A stretch of 64,000 nt of DNA from Calliopum simillimum. Its lineage: Eukaryota > Arthropoda > Insecta > Diptera > Lauxaniidae. Position numbers and translations under genes: made by a program. The DNA lies in assembly GCA_951812925.1 (NCBI GenBank), contig OX638370.1, positions 5,542,001-5,606,000 of the forward strand, written 5' to 3'. The notes below the pieces were generated by a model that was given only the letters and a program-made list of their open reading frames with translations, had not been told where the DNA came from and searched no databases. Shown piece by piece: positions 45,935 to 58,478 of the stretch (position 1 is the stretch's first letter; each line of letters begins with the position of its first letter).

Positions 45935-46760
45935 GTTCAAAAGGTCGAAAAACTGTTAAAAAGTCAAAAAATTGTCAAAAAGTCGAAAAATTGTCATAAA
46001 GTCGAAAAATTCTCAAAAAGTCGAAAATGTTCGAAAAGTCGAAGAATGTTCAAAATGTTGATATATTCTCAAAACATCGAAAAATGTTCAAAAAGTCGAC
46101 AAAATGTCGGAAAATTGACAAAAACTCTCAGAAAGTCGAGAAATTTCCAAAAAGTCCAAAAATGTTCAAAAAGTCGAAATATTGCTAAAAAGTCGAGAAA
46201 TCAATAAGTCGAAAAATTGTCAAAAAGTCGAAAATCGTCAAATAGTCGAAAAATGTTCAAAAAGTCGATAAACGTTCAAAAAATCTAAAAATTGTCAAAA
46301 TGTCGAAAAATTTCCAAAAATTCGAAAAACTCAAAAAGTCGAAAAATGTTCAAAAAGTGGAAAAATTTTCAAAAAGTCGATAAACGTTCAGAAAATAGAA
46401 AAATTGTCAAAATTTCCAAAAAATTCGAAAAACTCAGAAAGTCGAGAAATTTTCAATAAGTTCAAAAATTCGATAAATGTTCAATAAATCGAAAAATTGT
46501 CAATATGTCGAAAAATTTCCAAAAATTCGAAAAACTCTCAGAAATTCGAAAAATTGTCAAAAAGTCGAAATGTTCAAAATGTTGATATATTTTCAAATCG
46601 ATAAATGTTCATTAAGTCAAAAAATTTTAAATAAGTCAAAATAAGGTCAAATCGACAAAATGTCGCCAAATTGACAAAAACACGAAAAACTCTCAGAAAG
46701 TCGAGAAATTGTCAAAAATGTTCAAGAAGTCGAAATTTTGTCAAAAAGTCGAAAAATGTT
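45935..46760 (-). repeat. Minisatellite array 2, inverted relative to arrays 1 and 3
   Basis: Repeats of AAAAAGTCGAAAAATGTTC fill more than 800 bp. This is the reverse complement of the unit in the arrays at 30085 and 51040. Units vary from about 15 to 20 bp. The 110-codon Lys/Ser-rich frame inside it is only the repeat read through. Confidence 0.75.
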
Positions 46761-47650
46761 CGTATACGTATGAAATTTGAAGAAAACTTTACTGTGTAAA
46801 ATTTTACAATTTTTTATTTTTGTAATTCGTATGTTATTTTTCGCTTCTTTATTTTTATTTTTTCAAATTGTTGCTTCAATTTGTATTTGTTTTCTTTTGT
46901 TGACTGTTTTTTTATTTAAATAAAAAATTATTATTTTTTTAACGTTTTGTATTGACGTTTGTTTGCGTATTGAATTTAAGGATTATTTGCACTCATTGGC
47001 AGCTGTTGTCCCGCTCGTCTTTTGTTGACTATACATATACAATATGTATGTACATTGTATCACGTTTTCTGTTTTTCATTTGTTTGTCATTCTGATTTAG
47101 GCCATTTTTTAAATCTTTTTTTCTCTTGTTATTGTTGTTGCCTTATGTTTTTTGTTTTCCAGAAGTCTGCAAAAACTTTTTTCCTTCATTGTATGTTTGA
47201 AAAGTGACAGCGCAGCTGTGTTTAATTAAATTGCTGAAATAAAAATGTAAAATAAAAACAAATTAAAAATTTGTCAACACTAATTGGCCTGTATGGATAA
47301 AGGCAATAAATTTTAAAAGAAACTTTCGCTGGAAAACATTTGGACTTTTTTTATTTAATGTTGCATGAAAAAAGGTTCAAACGGAAGTTTGAACAACTGC
47401 CTCATCTGCAGGTTGCACATTAAATAATCCAAAAAGTTGTCACTCAACTGTTTCTTCTCTTCACAGTTTAACACTGGTATCCGTTAAAGATAAGAAGCCT
47501 TTTAAGAAAAATGTACTTGGTGAAGTGCTCCCTTTGTGCTCCGCCGTAAGCGCTAACACTTAAATTGTGATCAAGTAGCTGATTAATGCAAATAAATCAT
47601 TTTAAATAAAATATTCAATCAGTTAAAATAATTATTTCGCTCTCTGTAAG
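46761..47650. other. T-rich non-coding DNA
   Basis: No feature is recognised. It includes long T/TTA tracts at 46790-46945. Confidence 0.45.
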
Positions 47651-47970
47651 CCTTAGAAATGTTTCCGAGAGGGAAACCTTACAAATGTCATGTAATATTT
47701 TTAAATTATAGTTTATCTCCTTAAGATATCTGTTTTAAAATTTAAGTGCATATTATTTAGAATATTCTCTCCCCCTCATTAATTTTTAAAGTCGCAGCTT
47801 TTATTTCTGCATTTAGACATTTCCGAGAGTGAGACCCTACAAATGTCAGGAAACATTTTAAATTTTTTAAACCAAAATTTACCTCTCAAAGATCTCTGTA
47901 ATATAAACATAGTCCACATTATACATAACATTCCTCCCTCATTTTCCATTTAAGTTTCTGCCTTTAATCC
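47650..47970. repeat. Tandem duplication, 160-bp unit
   Basis: TAGAAATGTTTCCGAGAGG with ACCTTACAAATGTCA at 47654 is repeated as TAGACATTTCCGAGAGTG with ACCCTACAAATGTCA at 47814. Further matching blocks follow (TTTATCTCC / TTTACCTCTC, ATTCTCTCCCCCTCATT / CATTCCTCCCTCATT). Two units, moderately diverged. Confidence 0.55.
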
Positions 47971-48894
47971 TACACTACACACCAATTGAAATCATTAAAA
48001 AAAAATCTCCGAAAGAAACTTCAGCCGTCGTATTTAATTAAGCTGCTACTTGAGTTAAGTTTATTGCAGCTGGGATTAAGTTTAAAAAAGGCAAACATCC
48101 AAACATATCAATGCGACGACAACTACTATCATTTGCTACATCCACGTAAATTACGAAATTTTTGCCGAAATTTGTAGCAATTTGCTGAAATGCAGCCGCG
48201 TACCCATTTTCAGCGAAATTTTACTCCTTTCGTTTTAGCTTTGTACTGTCAATGTAATTTTAAAGGCCTAAGTACCAAGATTTCGTTAGGTTGCCAACAA
48301 ATATTGGGCATAACTTCAATTTCATTCTACTTTTATGTCATTTCTATGGCTCCTTCTGTTTTTTCTTCCTTATTTTTTTTTCTGGGTCTAAGATTCAATT
48401 ACATTTTCATGATTACACTTTAAGTTCATTTTCGTTGTTGTATGTCGCCTAGAATTTCCTAGCGTTGATATCAAAAGCAAAACAAAAATAAACCTAGGAA
48501 ACTGCTGTAACTCTTATGACTACGCCCTGTGCCGTACGCCTCCAACTCCTATGACTTTCCTATGTTTTCACTTGTGTGCAGTATCTCATTGTCAAGTTTT
48601 GGATTCCCCTAAGCATGGGTTTTGCCTGATTCAACAAAATCGAGGGGAAAGTATCCTTGCTCCAATTATCCTTAGATTGTTTTGTGTGGTGGTGGTAGGA
48701 GGCTTGTTTTTGTTTCAACGGTTTTCGCTTGTTTTCCTTCTGGTTTTCACTTGGTATAATTTTTCGTCATCAATATTACTTTTGGGTTTTCGCATCCTTT
48801 TTTTTTGGTTGTTTGCACTCGTTTGTTTTTGTTTTGCTATAATTTTCTTGCTCATTTAGGGTTTTCTTTGTTATTGTTTTTTGTTTGTATTTAT

Positions 48895-49200
48895 TTTTTT
48901 GTGTAGAAATTTTGGTACATTGCACAGTGGAGTATGAATCCTTTTTTTTTTTTTGATAAGAAAACATGTCAAACCTGTCAAATGAAAACTTTTGGGCAAT
49001 TGTGTCCTGTTGTTTAGTCAAAACCAGATGAATACGTTTTTTTTTTGTAAAATATATGGTTTTTTGCACAGTGGGGAAAAAATCCTGTTTTTCTGTATGA
49101 AAGGTTTTTTTGTAAAAATTTTATATATTCCACCGTTCTGAGTCCTGTTTTTTCATAAGAAAACATGTCAGATTATAATTTTTGTTAAATTTTTTTATTT
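48895..49200. repeat. Degraded relative of the CCTGTCAAA tandem family
   Basis: AAAACATGTCAAACCTGTCAAATG, TTTAGTCAAAACCAGATGAA and GGGGAAAAAATCCTGTTTTT recur here. They resemble the unit of the array at 59620-60420. About two units can be traced, and the right one is incomplete. Confidence 0.45.
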
Positions 49201-51039
49201 TTCGGTCAAGAAGAAAAGGGCTTGATGTATCATCTACGTAGATGGGTTCTTGCAGATGTATTTCATCTTATGAATGAGTCCCGGGTGCACTCGATTCTAG
49301 TACTATATGAGACAGAGACAGGACCATCTTCGTTAGATTTTATAAAAAGCGTTATCAAAACCATTCTGAATGTAATAACTTTTGACATAATTTCTTTATT
49401 TTCCCAGCGCACGATTCCCATTGAATTTCGTCACTTTCGGTATTTTTGTCATATTTTATTCTCCACATAAACGTCGTTGCCCGTGTCCTTCGCTTTCTTC
49501 TTTCGCGCATTTTTTTTTTTTTTGTTTTTATCAACTTGGCATCCAATTTAAGCAGAAATAATTTATGTTCATTGCCGAAAGGATTCTTTGTTATTTCCGT
49601 TTCCTTTCGCTTATAGCTATCTGCTTCTTGTTGTCGTTGTTGCCGTCATCGTTTCACTTCATATCAACATCAACATTGGCGTTGTCGCTGTCGTCGTCAT
49701 CTTCAACATTGTGGTATTATTTTAGCCTAAATGAAAATTCTTTATACTACGAGAAGTCGGTGGTACGTACCTACTACCTTCTTCCTTTCCATTCTGTTGT
49801 TGCCTTTGAAGTCATGAATTTTCTGCTCATTTGTTTTCTACAAAATTTTCTTCATTATGTAACACGCAGCAGCAGCAGCATCATTGATTAAATCATTTTT
49901 AATGAAGTCCTCGTTTCCCTAAAATTTTGGGATATTCTAGTAATTTGTTGGAGAAATTTAAAATTTTCTTTATTAAGCGTGGAGTAACTGAAAATTTAAA
50001 ACCAGTTTTCGAACTGTTTGGAATAATTTTCATTAAACAAAGTTTTTTGTAACTTTTTACCGAAATATGCATTTTTATTCAATAAATCGCGAAATGCAAA
50101 ACTTTTCCTATGAAACAATCAATTTTCGTTGTTTACTCTTATGCAAGACATTTATTATCATGTATTCAAGTACTATTTGAACCAAAAAAAAAAAAAAAGA
50201 AAAAATTCGAAAAAATTGTTTTCCATCTATCTGGCGTATGCAAATCTACAATTTATAATCCATAAATCTTTGTTTATGCAACATGAATTTTTCACCAATA
50301 TCTTCTTTGTTTGCTTTTTTTGCTCTCCGCGCGCCATTGGAGATTTTCCGATTTGCAGCTTTGACTCGACGGAGTGCCCTCAACCACTCCGCCTCCCTAT
50401 ACACTTTCCAAACTATCACTACTATATGTACCACTTGTGCTCTTTGCATATGATTAAGTTAGCATTATACATCAATTTTTTGCTTTGCTACACTGCACTG
50501 CGCTAGTGCATCATCAATTGTTAACCTCAATTTTGATAGTTTTTTCGAACGGATACTTTTTTCCATTCCTTTTGTTTGATTTAGGATTTTGAGGAAAAGA
50601 TTTGTCTGATTTTGAGTTATTTTTAGCATCCATTCTTTTTAGCATATGAATGTGTGTTGTGTGCTGCCTTTGTTTTCAATGATTTTTACATATGCATTTT
50701 GTGGTTTTTTAATCCATATTTTTATAATGATTGATTTTTTTGTATTGAAACTACCCTATACATAATGATTTTTGCAGCGAGATTATGCTGACATTTTTAG
50801 TTAATCCAAAAATGCAAAACTTGCGGTAAATTCTGAAGTTGCTTCTTTTTCATAAGTCATAAATACAAGGTAATGTGAATGTGCTCTAATTATTGCAAAT
50901 GTCCTCAAGTGTCATTGTGCTTTGACATTCATGTTGTAGACGGATAAAGAATAAGTTGACAATAAGAAGTAGGCCGATCGGGCGATTAATTTAAAAATTC
51001 TGCAGGCCATCAAATCGATATGAAAACTATTTTTCCATT
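49201..51039. other. Non-coding DNA
   Basis: There are simple GTT/CGT-type runs at 49625-49700 and a CAG run at 49867-49879. A short GC-richer patch at 50320-50405 yields a 67-codon minus-strand frame without known domains. No gene is supported. Confidence 0.4.
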
Positions 51040-51915
51040 TTCGCTCATGGTGATTAGAAAATTTTTCGAATATGTGAAGTTTTTTCGACTTTTCGAAAAT
51101 TTTTCGAAGATTTTTCGACTATTCGAAAATTTTCGACTATTTGAACATTTTTCGATTTTTGAACATTTTTCGAATTTCTGAACAATTTTCGACTTTTTGA
51201 AAATTATTCGCCTCATGATTATTCAACTTTTTGAAAATATTCCGATTTTTTGTACATTTTTCAACTTTCTGAACATTTTTCTACTTTTTTAACAATTTTG
51301 ACTTTTAAGCATTTTTCAACTTTTTGAACATTTTTCGAACTTTTTCATAATATTCGACTTTTTGAAAATTTTTCGACTTTTTGATAATATTCCAATTTTT
51401 TGAACATTTTTCGACTTTCTGAACATTTTTCTACTTTTTAAACATTTCGACTTTTAAGCATTTTTCGACTTTTTGAACATTTTTCAACTATTTGAACATT
51501 TTTCAACTATTTGAACATTTTTCGACATTTTGAACATTTTTCGAATTTTTCCACAATTTACAATTTTTTGAAATTTGACTATTTGAACATTTTTCGACTT
51601 TTTGAAAATTTTTCGACTTTCTGAACATTTTTCTACTTTTTAAACAATTTTGACTTTTAAACATTTTTCAACTATTTGAAAATTTTTCGACTTTTTGAAC
51701 ATTTTTCGAGTTTTTCCACAATTTTCGACTTTTTGAAAATTTTTCGACTATTTAAACATTTTTGGACTATTTGAACATTTTTCTACTTTTTGAACATTTT
51801 TCGACTTTATGAACATTTTTCGACTTTTTGAACATTTTTCGAATTTTTCCACAATTTTCGACTTTTGAAAATTTTCGACTATTTGAACATTTTTCTTCTT
51901 TCTGAACATTTTTAA
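51040..51915 (+). repeat. Minisatellite array 3, CGACTTTTTGAACATTTTT unit
   Basis: About 45-50 degenerate copies of the unit in array 1, in the same orientation, form the longest of the three arrays. Higher-order similarity is visible: blocks containing CTACTTTTTAAACA and TTTTTCCACAATTT recur several times, which suggests amplification of multi-unit segments. Confidence 0.75.
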
Positions 51916-53532
51916 GTTAAGCACTCTCGCTGTATAAATATCTACTACTGGATTATTATAAAGCTCAAATGGTTTAAGGGTATTAGTTATATACGTACTA
52001 ACAGAATTAAGCTCTTAAAAAAGCCTGCAGCTATACCATACTTTATAAGATTTAAAATTATCTTGTTATCTGCAAAAGCTTTGGCTTGTGAAAGCATCAG
52101 CGCACTACTTGAGAAATTATCCCACGAGAAAACAAAACAATTGAATTTAAATAACTTTGTCAACGAATTTCTTAGAATAATTTTCACCAAATGCGACATT
52201 TGCTGCTTTTTAACACACAAAAAGCATTCAGAGCATTTGAACTGAAGACACGTTCCAGTACTCTGTGTGTGTGTGCACTCGTATTATTTGATTGGTTTTG
52301 ATCCCAACAACTACAAGGCATTAAAACTATAAATACCTCATTCTGCAGTGATAATCGCCCCCCTGCCCCCGCAGGCCCTGTCTGTGTGCTGTGTGTGCGT
52401 GCAATTTAATCCAATACTGCGCCGCCATCCGCGATAATCCAATACACGAAAAATTCTGAACTTTTGAAGTTAATTTTTGTATTTTCAGCACGTAATTTCA
52501 ATGCCTGGAAAAATCAATTCAATGAAATTATATTTTATCGAGATAAGCATCAGTTTAGTAGTAGTAGGAGCATAGAGTGCTAAAATACACAAAGAAAAAA
52601 CAAACGAAAAAAAGAACAAAGAAAAAGTGACCCAAACCAGATGAAATCAATTTTGAAAATTTAAAATATGACAAAACCAAGTTTCAGGTGACAACTTTGA
52701 AAAAAAGAAAATTTTGGAAAAGTTAAATTTTTGAAGGTTTGAATCAATTCCCATTTTTAGACGATTTCGTTCTTTGAAAAAATCTCCATCAATGGTTCGA
52801 GCAAGACCATTCCAACACCATTTTATGTGTATTTTAAGTGTATAATCTTATTCAAAAACCCTGTTTTGCATTATTAAGACCTGTCAACCTTTGCTACATA
52901 TTTCGTATTATCTGGTCGAAAAGAGAAGAACACCTTAGTAACGCACCGTACCATAGCAAGACTACACCAAAAGCATTTTTTCCCAATAATTTTCTTTAAA
53001 ACTTTTTCAAAGTGTAAAACTCAAATCAGCTTGTCTCTGCGACGTTACGGGAATTTTTAAGTTTTTTTTTCTATTTTTTTTCTATTGTTTTTTCTTGCCA
53101 ACGTAAGTTATGTGAAGACGACGGTGAAATATTTGGCTGTTTGGTTGAATGGTTTGGTTGAAATGAATGAATGACGACAATTGTTGGTTGAGGATGAATA
53201 ACTGTGACGCAGATGTAGTAAACTGTGGGTGACATAAAAATTTTCGTTTTTTTTTTTGGAAATTTCCATGTTTTATTGTAAAAATAGCGCGGTGGCAGTG
53301 AGACAGCCAACTAAGGCAAAATGCCTGAGAAATTAAATTATCACAGGTAAGAAGCGGAAAAATATCACGATAGAAGAAGAATAAACATATTAGGGGCATA
53401 TCAAAAACGTAAAAATAAAAAAAACAGATCGAAGTCTAGTGATATGAAAACAGATAAATCAAAAGATTGACAGACAATGGTGGATGATACGATATGTTTG
53501 GATGTAGCTAAATTGTGGCGTGAAATATTGAA
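51916..53532. other. Non-coding DNA with one C-rich patch
   Basis: At 52340-52440 there is a short GC-rich patch (CGCCCCCCTGCCCCCGCAGG, GCGCCGCCATCCGCGATAATCC) flanked by TG repeats. It could be regulatory but nothing defines it. The rest is AT-rich. Confidence 0.4.
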
Positions 53533-53630
53533 AATATATTTGACAAATCAAGCAATCACATTAAAAGATTTGGTTTTATTATTGATATGAAAATATTCTA
53601 ATGTGATTTCTTGATTTGTTCAAATTTATT
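53533..53630. repeat. Near-perfect 31-bp inverted repeat (hairpin)
   Basis: Arms 53533-53563 and 53599-53630 pair over 31 bp with two mismatches and one indel (core ACAAATCAAG / CTTGATTTGT and ATCACATTA / TAATGTGAT). The loop is 35 nt. It may be a tiny MITE or a stem-loop RNA. Confidence 0.55.
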
Positions 53631-53729
53631 TATTTGAATGTTTTTGATTGTTACAAACCATTAAATCGTTAAAAACAACGACTGAAACGTCGCAATATTT
53701 ATTAAAATGGATATGCAATTCTAACCTAG

Positions 53730-54180
53730 TCGCTGGGAACTTTGATGTAGTTGTTCATATTTATGTTGTGTTTTCTTATGGCGTACCAGTGATACTGAAA
53801 TTATTTTTTGTCGTTGAACTTGATTCCTGCTCACCAAAAAACCCAAATATGCGCATTCATATTTAATTCTTATAAAAAGCCCAATTTCAAACCTTCGAGG
53901 GGCTATAAGGGGCTGCTAAGGGGTTGCTTGGTGGTTGAAATAATTTTTTAACCAAAAAACCTAAAAATTGATATACATTTGATACTTTTATGAAACGTGA
54001 AATTTTAGGGGGCGTTAGGGGGAAGCTGTGCTACTAAAATAATTTTTTTTCGTCATCTTCTGTTTCCGTCTACCAAAAAAAAAACTACAAATATACATTC
54101 CTTATAAATTTTTATAAAAAGCGGTATTTCATCCCTCTTGGGGGGTAACTAGGTGCCCCAAACTTTTTTTTGACATTATT
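53730..54180. repeat. Degraded tandem repeat, about 120-bp unit
   Basis: Three blocks contain, in order, a GGGG(C/G)-rich segment, AAATAATTTTTT, an ACCAAAAAAC motif, ATATACATT or equivalent and CTTATAAAAAGC. They lie near 53790-53890, 53895-54010 and 54010-54130. Divergence is high. No gene. Confidence 0.45.
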
Positions 54181-56827
54181 TTCGCTTTCAGAGCACTCAG
54201 AAACCTGGCAATATGCTCACATTTAAAATTTTTAGAACAAGTAAAATTCTAACCCCTAAGGGGGAAACCGAAATTTTTTTTCTTCTAAAAATTCGATTAT
54301 CGGGCTCAGCGCCCCCCCATACAAGGGACCTGGGGGTGTACTCTCTGGGTCTTGACTTTTTTTTCTGTGTGCCTGTGTTATCTATGAATGGGAAAAAATT
54401 TACCAAAAAAATCGGCTTTAAATTTGATTTATAAAAACAATTTGAACGAACTGATGTAATAGATTTTATGTGCCTATTTCATTGATTTCATTGCCGAAAA
54501 ATGCACTCTATTTTTGTGAAATAATTTAAAACTCTGCTATGCAGCTCAAAATGATTAAAATCATTTTTTATTTCATCATTTTTGTTATAAAATTTTATTT
54601 ATTGCATTTGACTGAATTTGATGTTTTAATTTAAATGAAATTTTAAATTGATCCTTTAATTTTTTTCTGGCGGCTACATAAACCGAATGATTTTATCACA
54701 CAACTCATTAACAATTTAACTGTGTCATATTAAATTTAAATTCAATTCCAAATCAATTCAGTGAGCAATTAAGATAAAACTAATTAACTAAACTAATAAA
54801 TCAACCATTTTTATTTTTTGTGTGTGTGTAATTAACAGATACCAAATTTGATAAACTACATTTGCATGTATGTTATGTTCGTAACTAATACAGATTTATA
54901 CGAGTCTCACAACTGTGTGTCTGTATTAAATTGTAAAATTTTATTTACATATTTATTGTAAAATGAAAATGATATATAAAATTGTGATTTTGATGATTCA
55001 TATAATGTTGAAAGTTTCATGCGTTCCATAATATGCCCATATTCATATTTACAAGTCAAATAAATGCCCAGATTTGATTTTTAATTTCTACTTGAGCAAT
55101 CCAAGCATTTGAAAAAAAAAACAAACAAAAAAAAAAATTGCACTAATAAATTTCAAGCGTAATATTTTTATTGCTGCTCTTTAGCCTGGAGCTGACTTGT
55201 AGATTTCAAAGAAAGGAATAAAAAACAGCCATAAGAAAACGAAAAAAAAAACAGATTCTGACAATATGATGTTTTCACTTGTTAGAGTTTCAAGGATTTG
55301 CTTAAGGATATTTGATTTCCTTTGTTGTGTAATTGAAGTCATTTTTTGCTTTTAATGCTCTAAACATGCTCTTGAAAAAAATCTTATTGAAATATTTTAA
55401 ATGAAACAGAGCACAAAAATGAATTTCCAAAAAACAAATGCGTATGAGTAACAACAAACATAGAACAAATATGTGTTTTAATAAAATTATGTAATATTTG
55501 CATAATAATGATTTGCAACAAATAAAGATAAAAGCATAAAGTTGCACAAGGGTGTTTACATTTTTAAACAAATGTTTTATGTAATTTCCCCAATTAAGTG
55601 CTGTATATGCCAATAAAAAATAAAACAATTTAAAAATATCGCCTAAAACTATGCAACACAAAATGCTTGCATTCATACCACACAAGCTGTATAAAAACTA
55701 CGACCTTTATGTTGCATACTTTTAGGCGCTATTTTTAAACAATACTGCCACTAAGCTCAATCAATAAGCTATCTACTATAAGTTTCAAAATTATAAAAAA
55801 ACAATTTTGTATGTTCACTAAACATTCCGCTATAGACATGCTAAATCCTCATTTGATTAGCGCTGGCAAGCTTAAGTTTTATTAATTACTTGAAAACAAC
55901 AAATTAATTTGTACACATTAACCTTAGCGTGACCAAAAAAATAAAATATCTAAAGCCCCCCTTACATAAATACATACATATTTACAAAAGGCAGAAAAAA
56001 AGAAAACCCACGCCTATATGTTTTCACTAAAAAAAAAGAAGAAAAACGCCAACATACAAAGCATTTTATTTCGTACATTTAAAGTTTAGCGCTAAATTTA
56101 GCAATATTACAAGTTTTACCTAAGCTTTATGAAAAAAAAAGACTGACATAAATACAAGACAACATTATTGTGAACGCACAATAAATGGCCCTATTTTATG
56201 TTTGCATGCGTAAAGGCCAATGTAAGAACTTCATAAAAAAAAAGCAAAAAATGTTGACACTTTTGTGTGTAGGATCTTAAGTTTTTCCTATTCATTCGTT
56301 AAATCTTAAGACGACTTCTTTCGTAAATATTTCCGTCTTTTAATGTTTTTTCTTGAACAGAATGATTAATTTTTGTATTGTATTTCTTGTTTTTTCTTAC
56401 AAAATCAAACAGAAAAACTCGAAATGTTCACGTAGGTTTTTTAAATTGGCACTAAATTTTTAAGTTGCCAGATGAAAACAATTTTCACCAAATTTTCGAA
56501 ATAAAACAGTACACGAAAACTCCAAACCACGGCTGTATGGATTTTAAAAAAGCTCCTTCAAATCAACTTTTGACTAGACATATGTTCCCTTAATTTCTCA
56601 TATACCTGCAAGATTTCAAAATATCATTTTATGAAGTAACAGAAGCTTATGTTGTAGTTCCATTTTTCACTAGCATCGAAAAGCCGTAATCTTTCTTATC
56701 AAACTACATATACATACTATGAAATTTAAAACAATGTTTATTTTATTTAACTTTCGAGACCAGCTTCATATCTTAAAAATAAATATTGTTAAATAAATTT
56801 TTGTTTTAAATTAATCTATCTACATGC
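54181..56827. other. AT-rich non-coding DNA
   Basis: It contains A/T homopolymers and GGGGG/CCCCCCC runs at 54250-54335, but no feature I can name. An inverted copy of the GTTACTCATACG motif is at about 55440. Confidence 0.45.
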
Positions 56828-57044
56828 ATGTTCTGAAATCCGATTTACTTCGGAATCGGAATGAAAGCAATTTTAAAGAGCTCTGCATTTGAACAAATAA
56901 CATGGAATCGGATTTGTCTTTCAACAAATAAAATTTGCTAATGTTTACCGAAACATAAATCTGATTTGATGTTAATTATCGAAATGCGGAGCTCTTGAAA
57001 TTTGCTTTCATTCCGATTCCGGAGTGAATCGGATTTCAGAACAT
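56828..57044. mobile_element. Foldback MITE, about 65-bp arms
   Basis: The left arm (ATGTTCTGAAATCCGATT, CGGAATCGGAATGAAAGCAA, AGAGCTCTGCATTT) is matched in inverted order by the right arm (AAATGCGGAGCTCTTG, TTTGCTTTCATTCCGATTCC, AATCGGATTTCAGAACAT). The AATCGGATTT motif also appears in the spacer. It is about 217 bp in total and has no coding capacity. Confidence 0.7.
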
Positions 57045-57158
57045 ACCTGATTATATTCCTTTTCTGTAAAAAAAGTGATAAAAACTATCTTAAGAATTAC
57101 TATTTTTGTAAAAAACAGCAATAACTTTCAATTGTGGACTAAAAACATCTAAAATTAC

Positions 57159-57719
57159 GATGAGAGTGCGTTCTTTGAGCAAAGTTGCGGTCAAAGCTAG
57201 AACTGCAGCGCCGCAAATGCTTTGTTTTGCATTTTTAGTGTGTTTCCAGTTTTTCAGTAAGAACAGAAAAATGAAAAAATAGCGATTAATAGCAGAAAAT
57301 ACTCATAAAACTCATAAAACTACGCGTGTGCGGTGATTGGAGCAAAGCACTAAGCGGCGTTTTGAGCAAAGATGTGCTTGCTGGTCTCTGCAACTCAAAA
57401 ATTATACCTTTGTGTTTTGATTTTTTATTTGCTTGTAATATTTGTATTTTTGCACTCACTCCAAAAGACCACGGAAGCAACCGTTTGTTTTATTTTTATT
57501 TACGTTATTTTTTAGAAAACTTTAACGCTTTGCTCCAAGCGCCGCGCTGTTTTATCTGTTTTTTCGTTTTTTCTTCTTATTCGACTGGAAACACACAAAA
57601 AAACAACACTTAAAGCACATTTTTGCGACAAGCACCCAATGTGATCGCTAGTTGCAACTTCATCTTTGCCACGTTTTGATTTGAGCGCAACTTTGCTCAA
57701 AGCGCGCTCACTGATCGCG
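57159..57719. mobile_element. Foldback element with TTTGAGCAAAGTTGCG arms
   Basis: The left arm (GTGCGTTCTTTGAGCAAAG, TTGCGGTCAAA, GTGTGTTTCCAGT) is mirrored by the right arm (ACTGGAAACACAC, TTTGAGCGCAACTTTGCTC, AAAGCGCGCTCACTGATCGC). Arms exceed 100 bp but are diverged. The centre repeats GGAGCAAAGC and GCTTTGCTCC. No transposase. The superfamily is uncertain. Confidence 0.5.
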
Positions 57720-58359
57720 ACCTAAGGAGATAAGTAATTCTCTACAAAGCTTGACCAAAGAACATCTGCGAAAAAATAAATAGTTAAGAAGTTATGAGCA
57801 GTTAAAGCGATTTGCTTTTTTAAACACCACTTTTCAAGCTTTATGTGAAATCCGACTGGGTTTTTTTCCAATAATCTTACTTTTTGACCTCTACGAAAGT
57901 AAACTCGGGTAGTATTCAATTGACCGATATCATTTTGTCAACTTCACGTTACAGAAAACAGAACTCAATGTGTTTCATTTCTAACAAAATACCAGGCATT
58001 CACATTATGACATTACTTTTGTCCCAACTTGTATTAGTACTTAAAAACAATTCCAACCATGTGGCCACTTCATGAAAATTATTCTTATTCCTGTCTTTTT
58101 TATTAACGGTAACAAAATTCTCTCCTGACATTTCATTTTGTTTGTGTGTTTTTGTTTAATTTGCTTGTGTTTGCTATGGGCAAGTATTTGTCACACAGAA
58201 ATTAAAACTAAATCACAGATACAGACCAAGTGTTATTTTGTGTCAAACCAAATAGCTCTACATACCACCCCACACCCTATTCACCAACTAACTTGCAATC
58301 GACTCGCTCTTCCTCTGCCAGTGCCTCATAACACCTATAAAAATGCATAAAATATTTAC

Positions 58360-58478
58360 GAACCCGTCGACGTATTTATGGTTTGGTGCGCCGCTTGATT
58401 GAAAATGTTGTACCAATTCCAAAGGAAGCATGATGGGACGACCAGGCACATTAGAAGCTGCTGTGTTGTTGGCCGCCC
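58360..58478 (-). other. Candidate minus-strand exon (weak)
   Basis: This 119-bp patch is much richer in GC than its flanks. The minus strand is open through it and encodes a normal-looking peptide (including PGRPIMLPLELVQHFQ and APNHKYVDGF). It is bordered by a possible acceptor, AAAAACAG/GGG, and a possible donor, TTC/GTAAAT. The acceptor lacks a good pyrimidine tract and I know no homologue. The opposite strand is interrupted by stops. It may equally be a conserved non-coding block. Confidence 0.25.

Noticed and set aside
45875..46207. 110-codon Lys/Ser-rich frame
   Set aside because: It is the TTCGAC minisatellite translated.
50246..50449. 67-codon basic minus-strand frame in a GC-richer patch, also considered as a tRNA-like gene
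   Set aside because: No known domain. The A-box-like and B-box-like words are only about 20 bases apart, too close for a tRNA.
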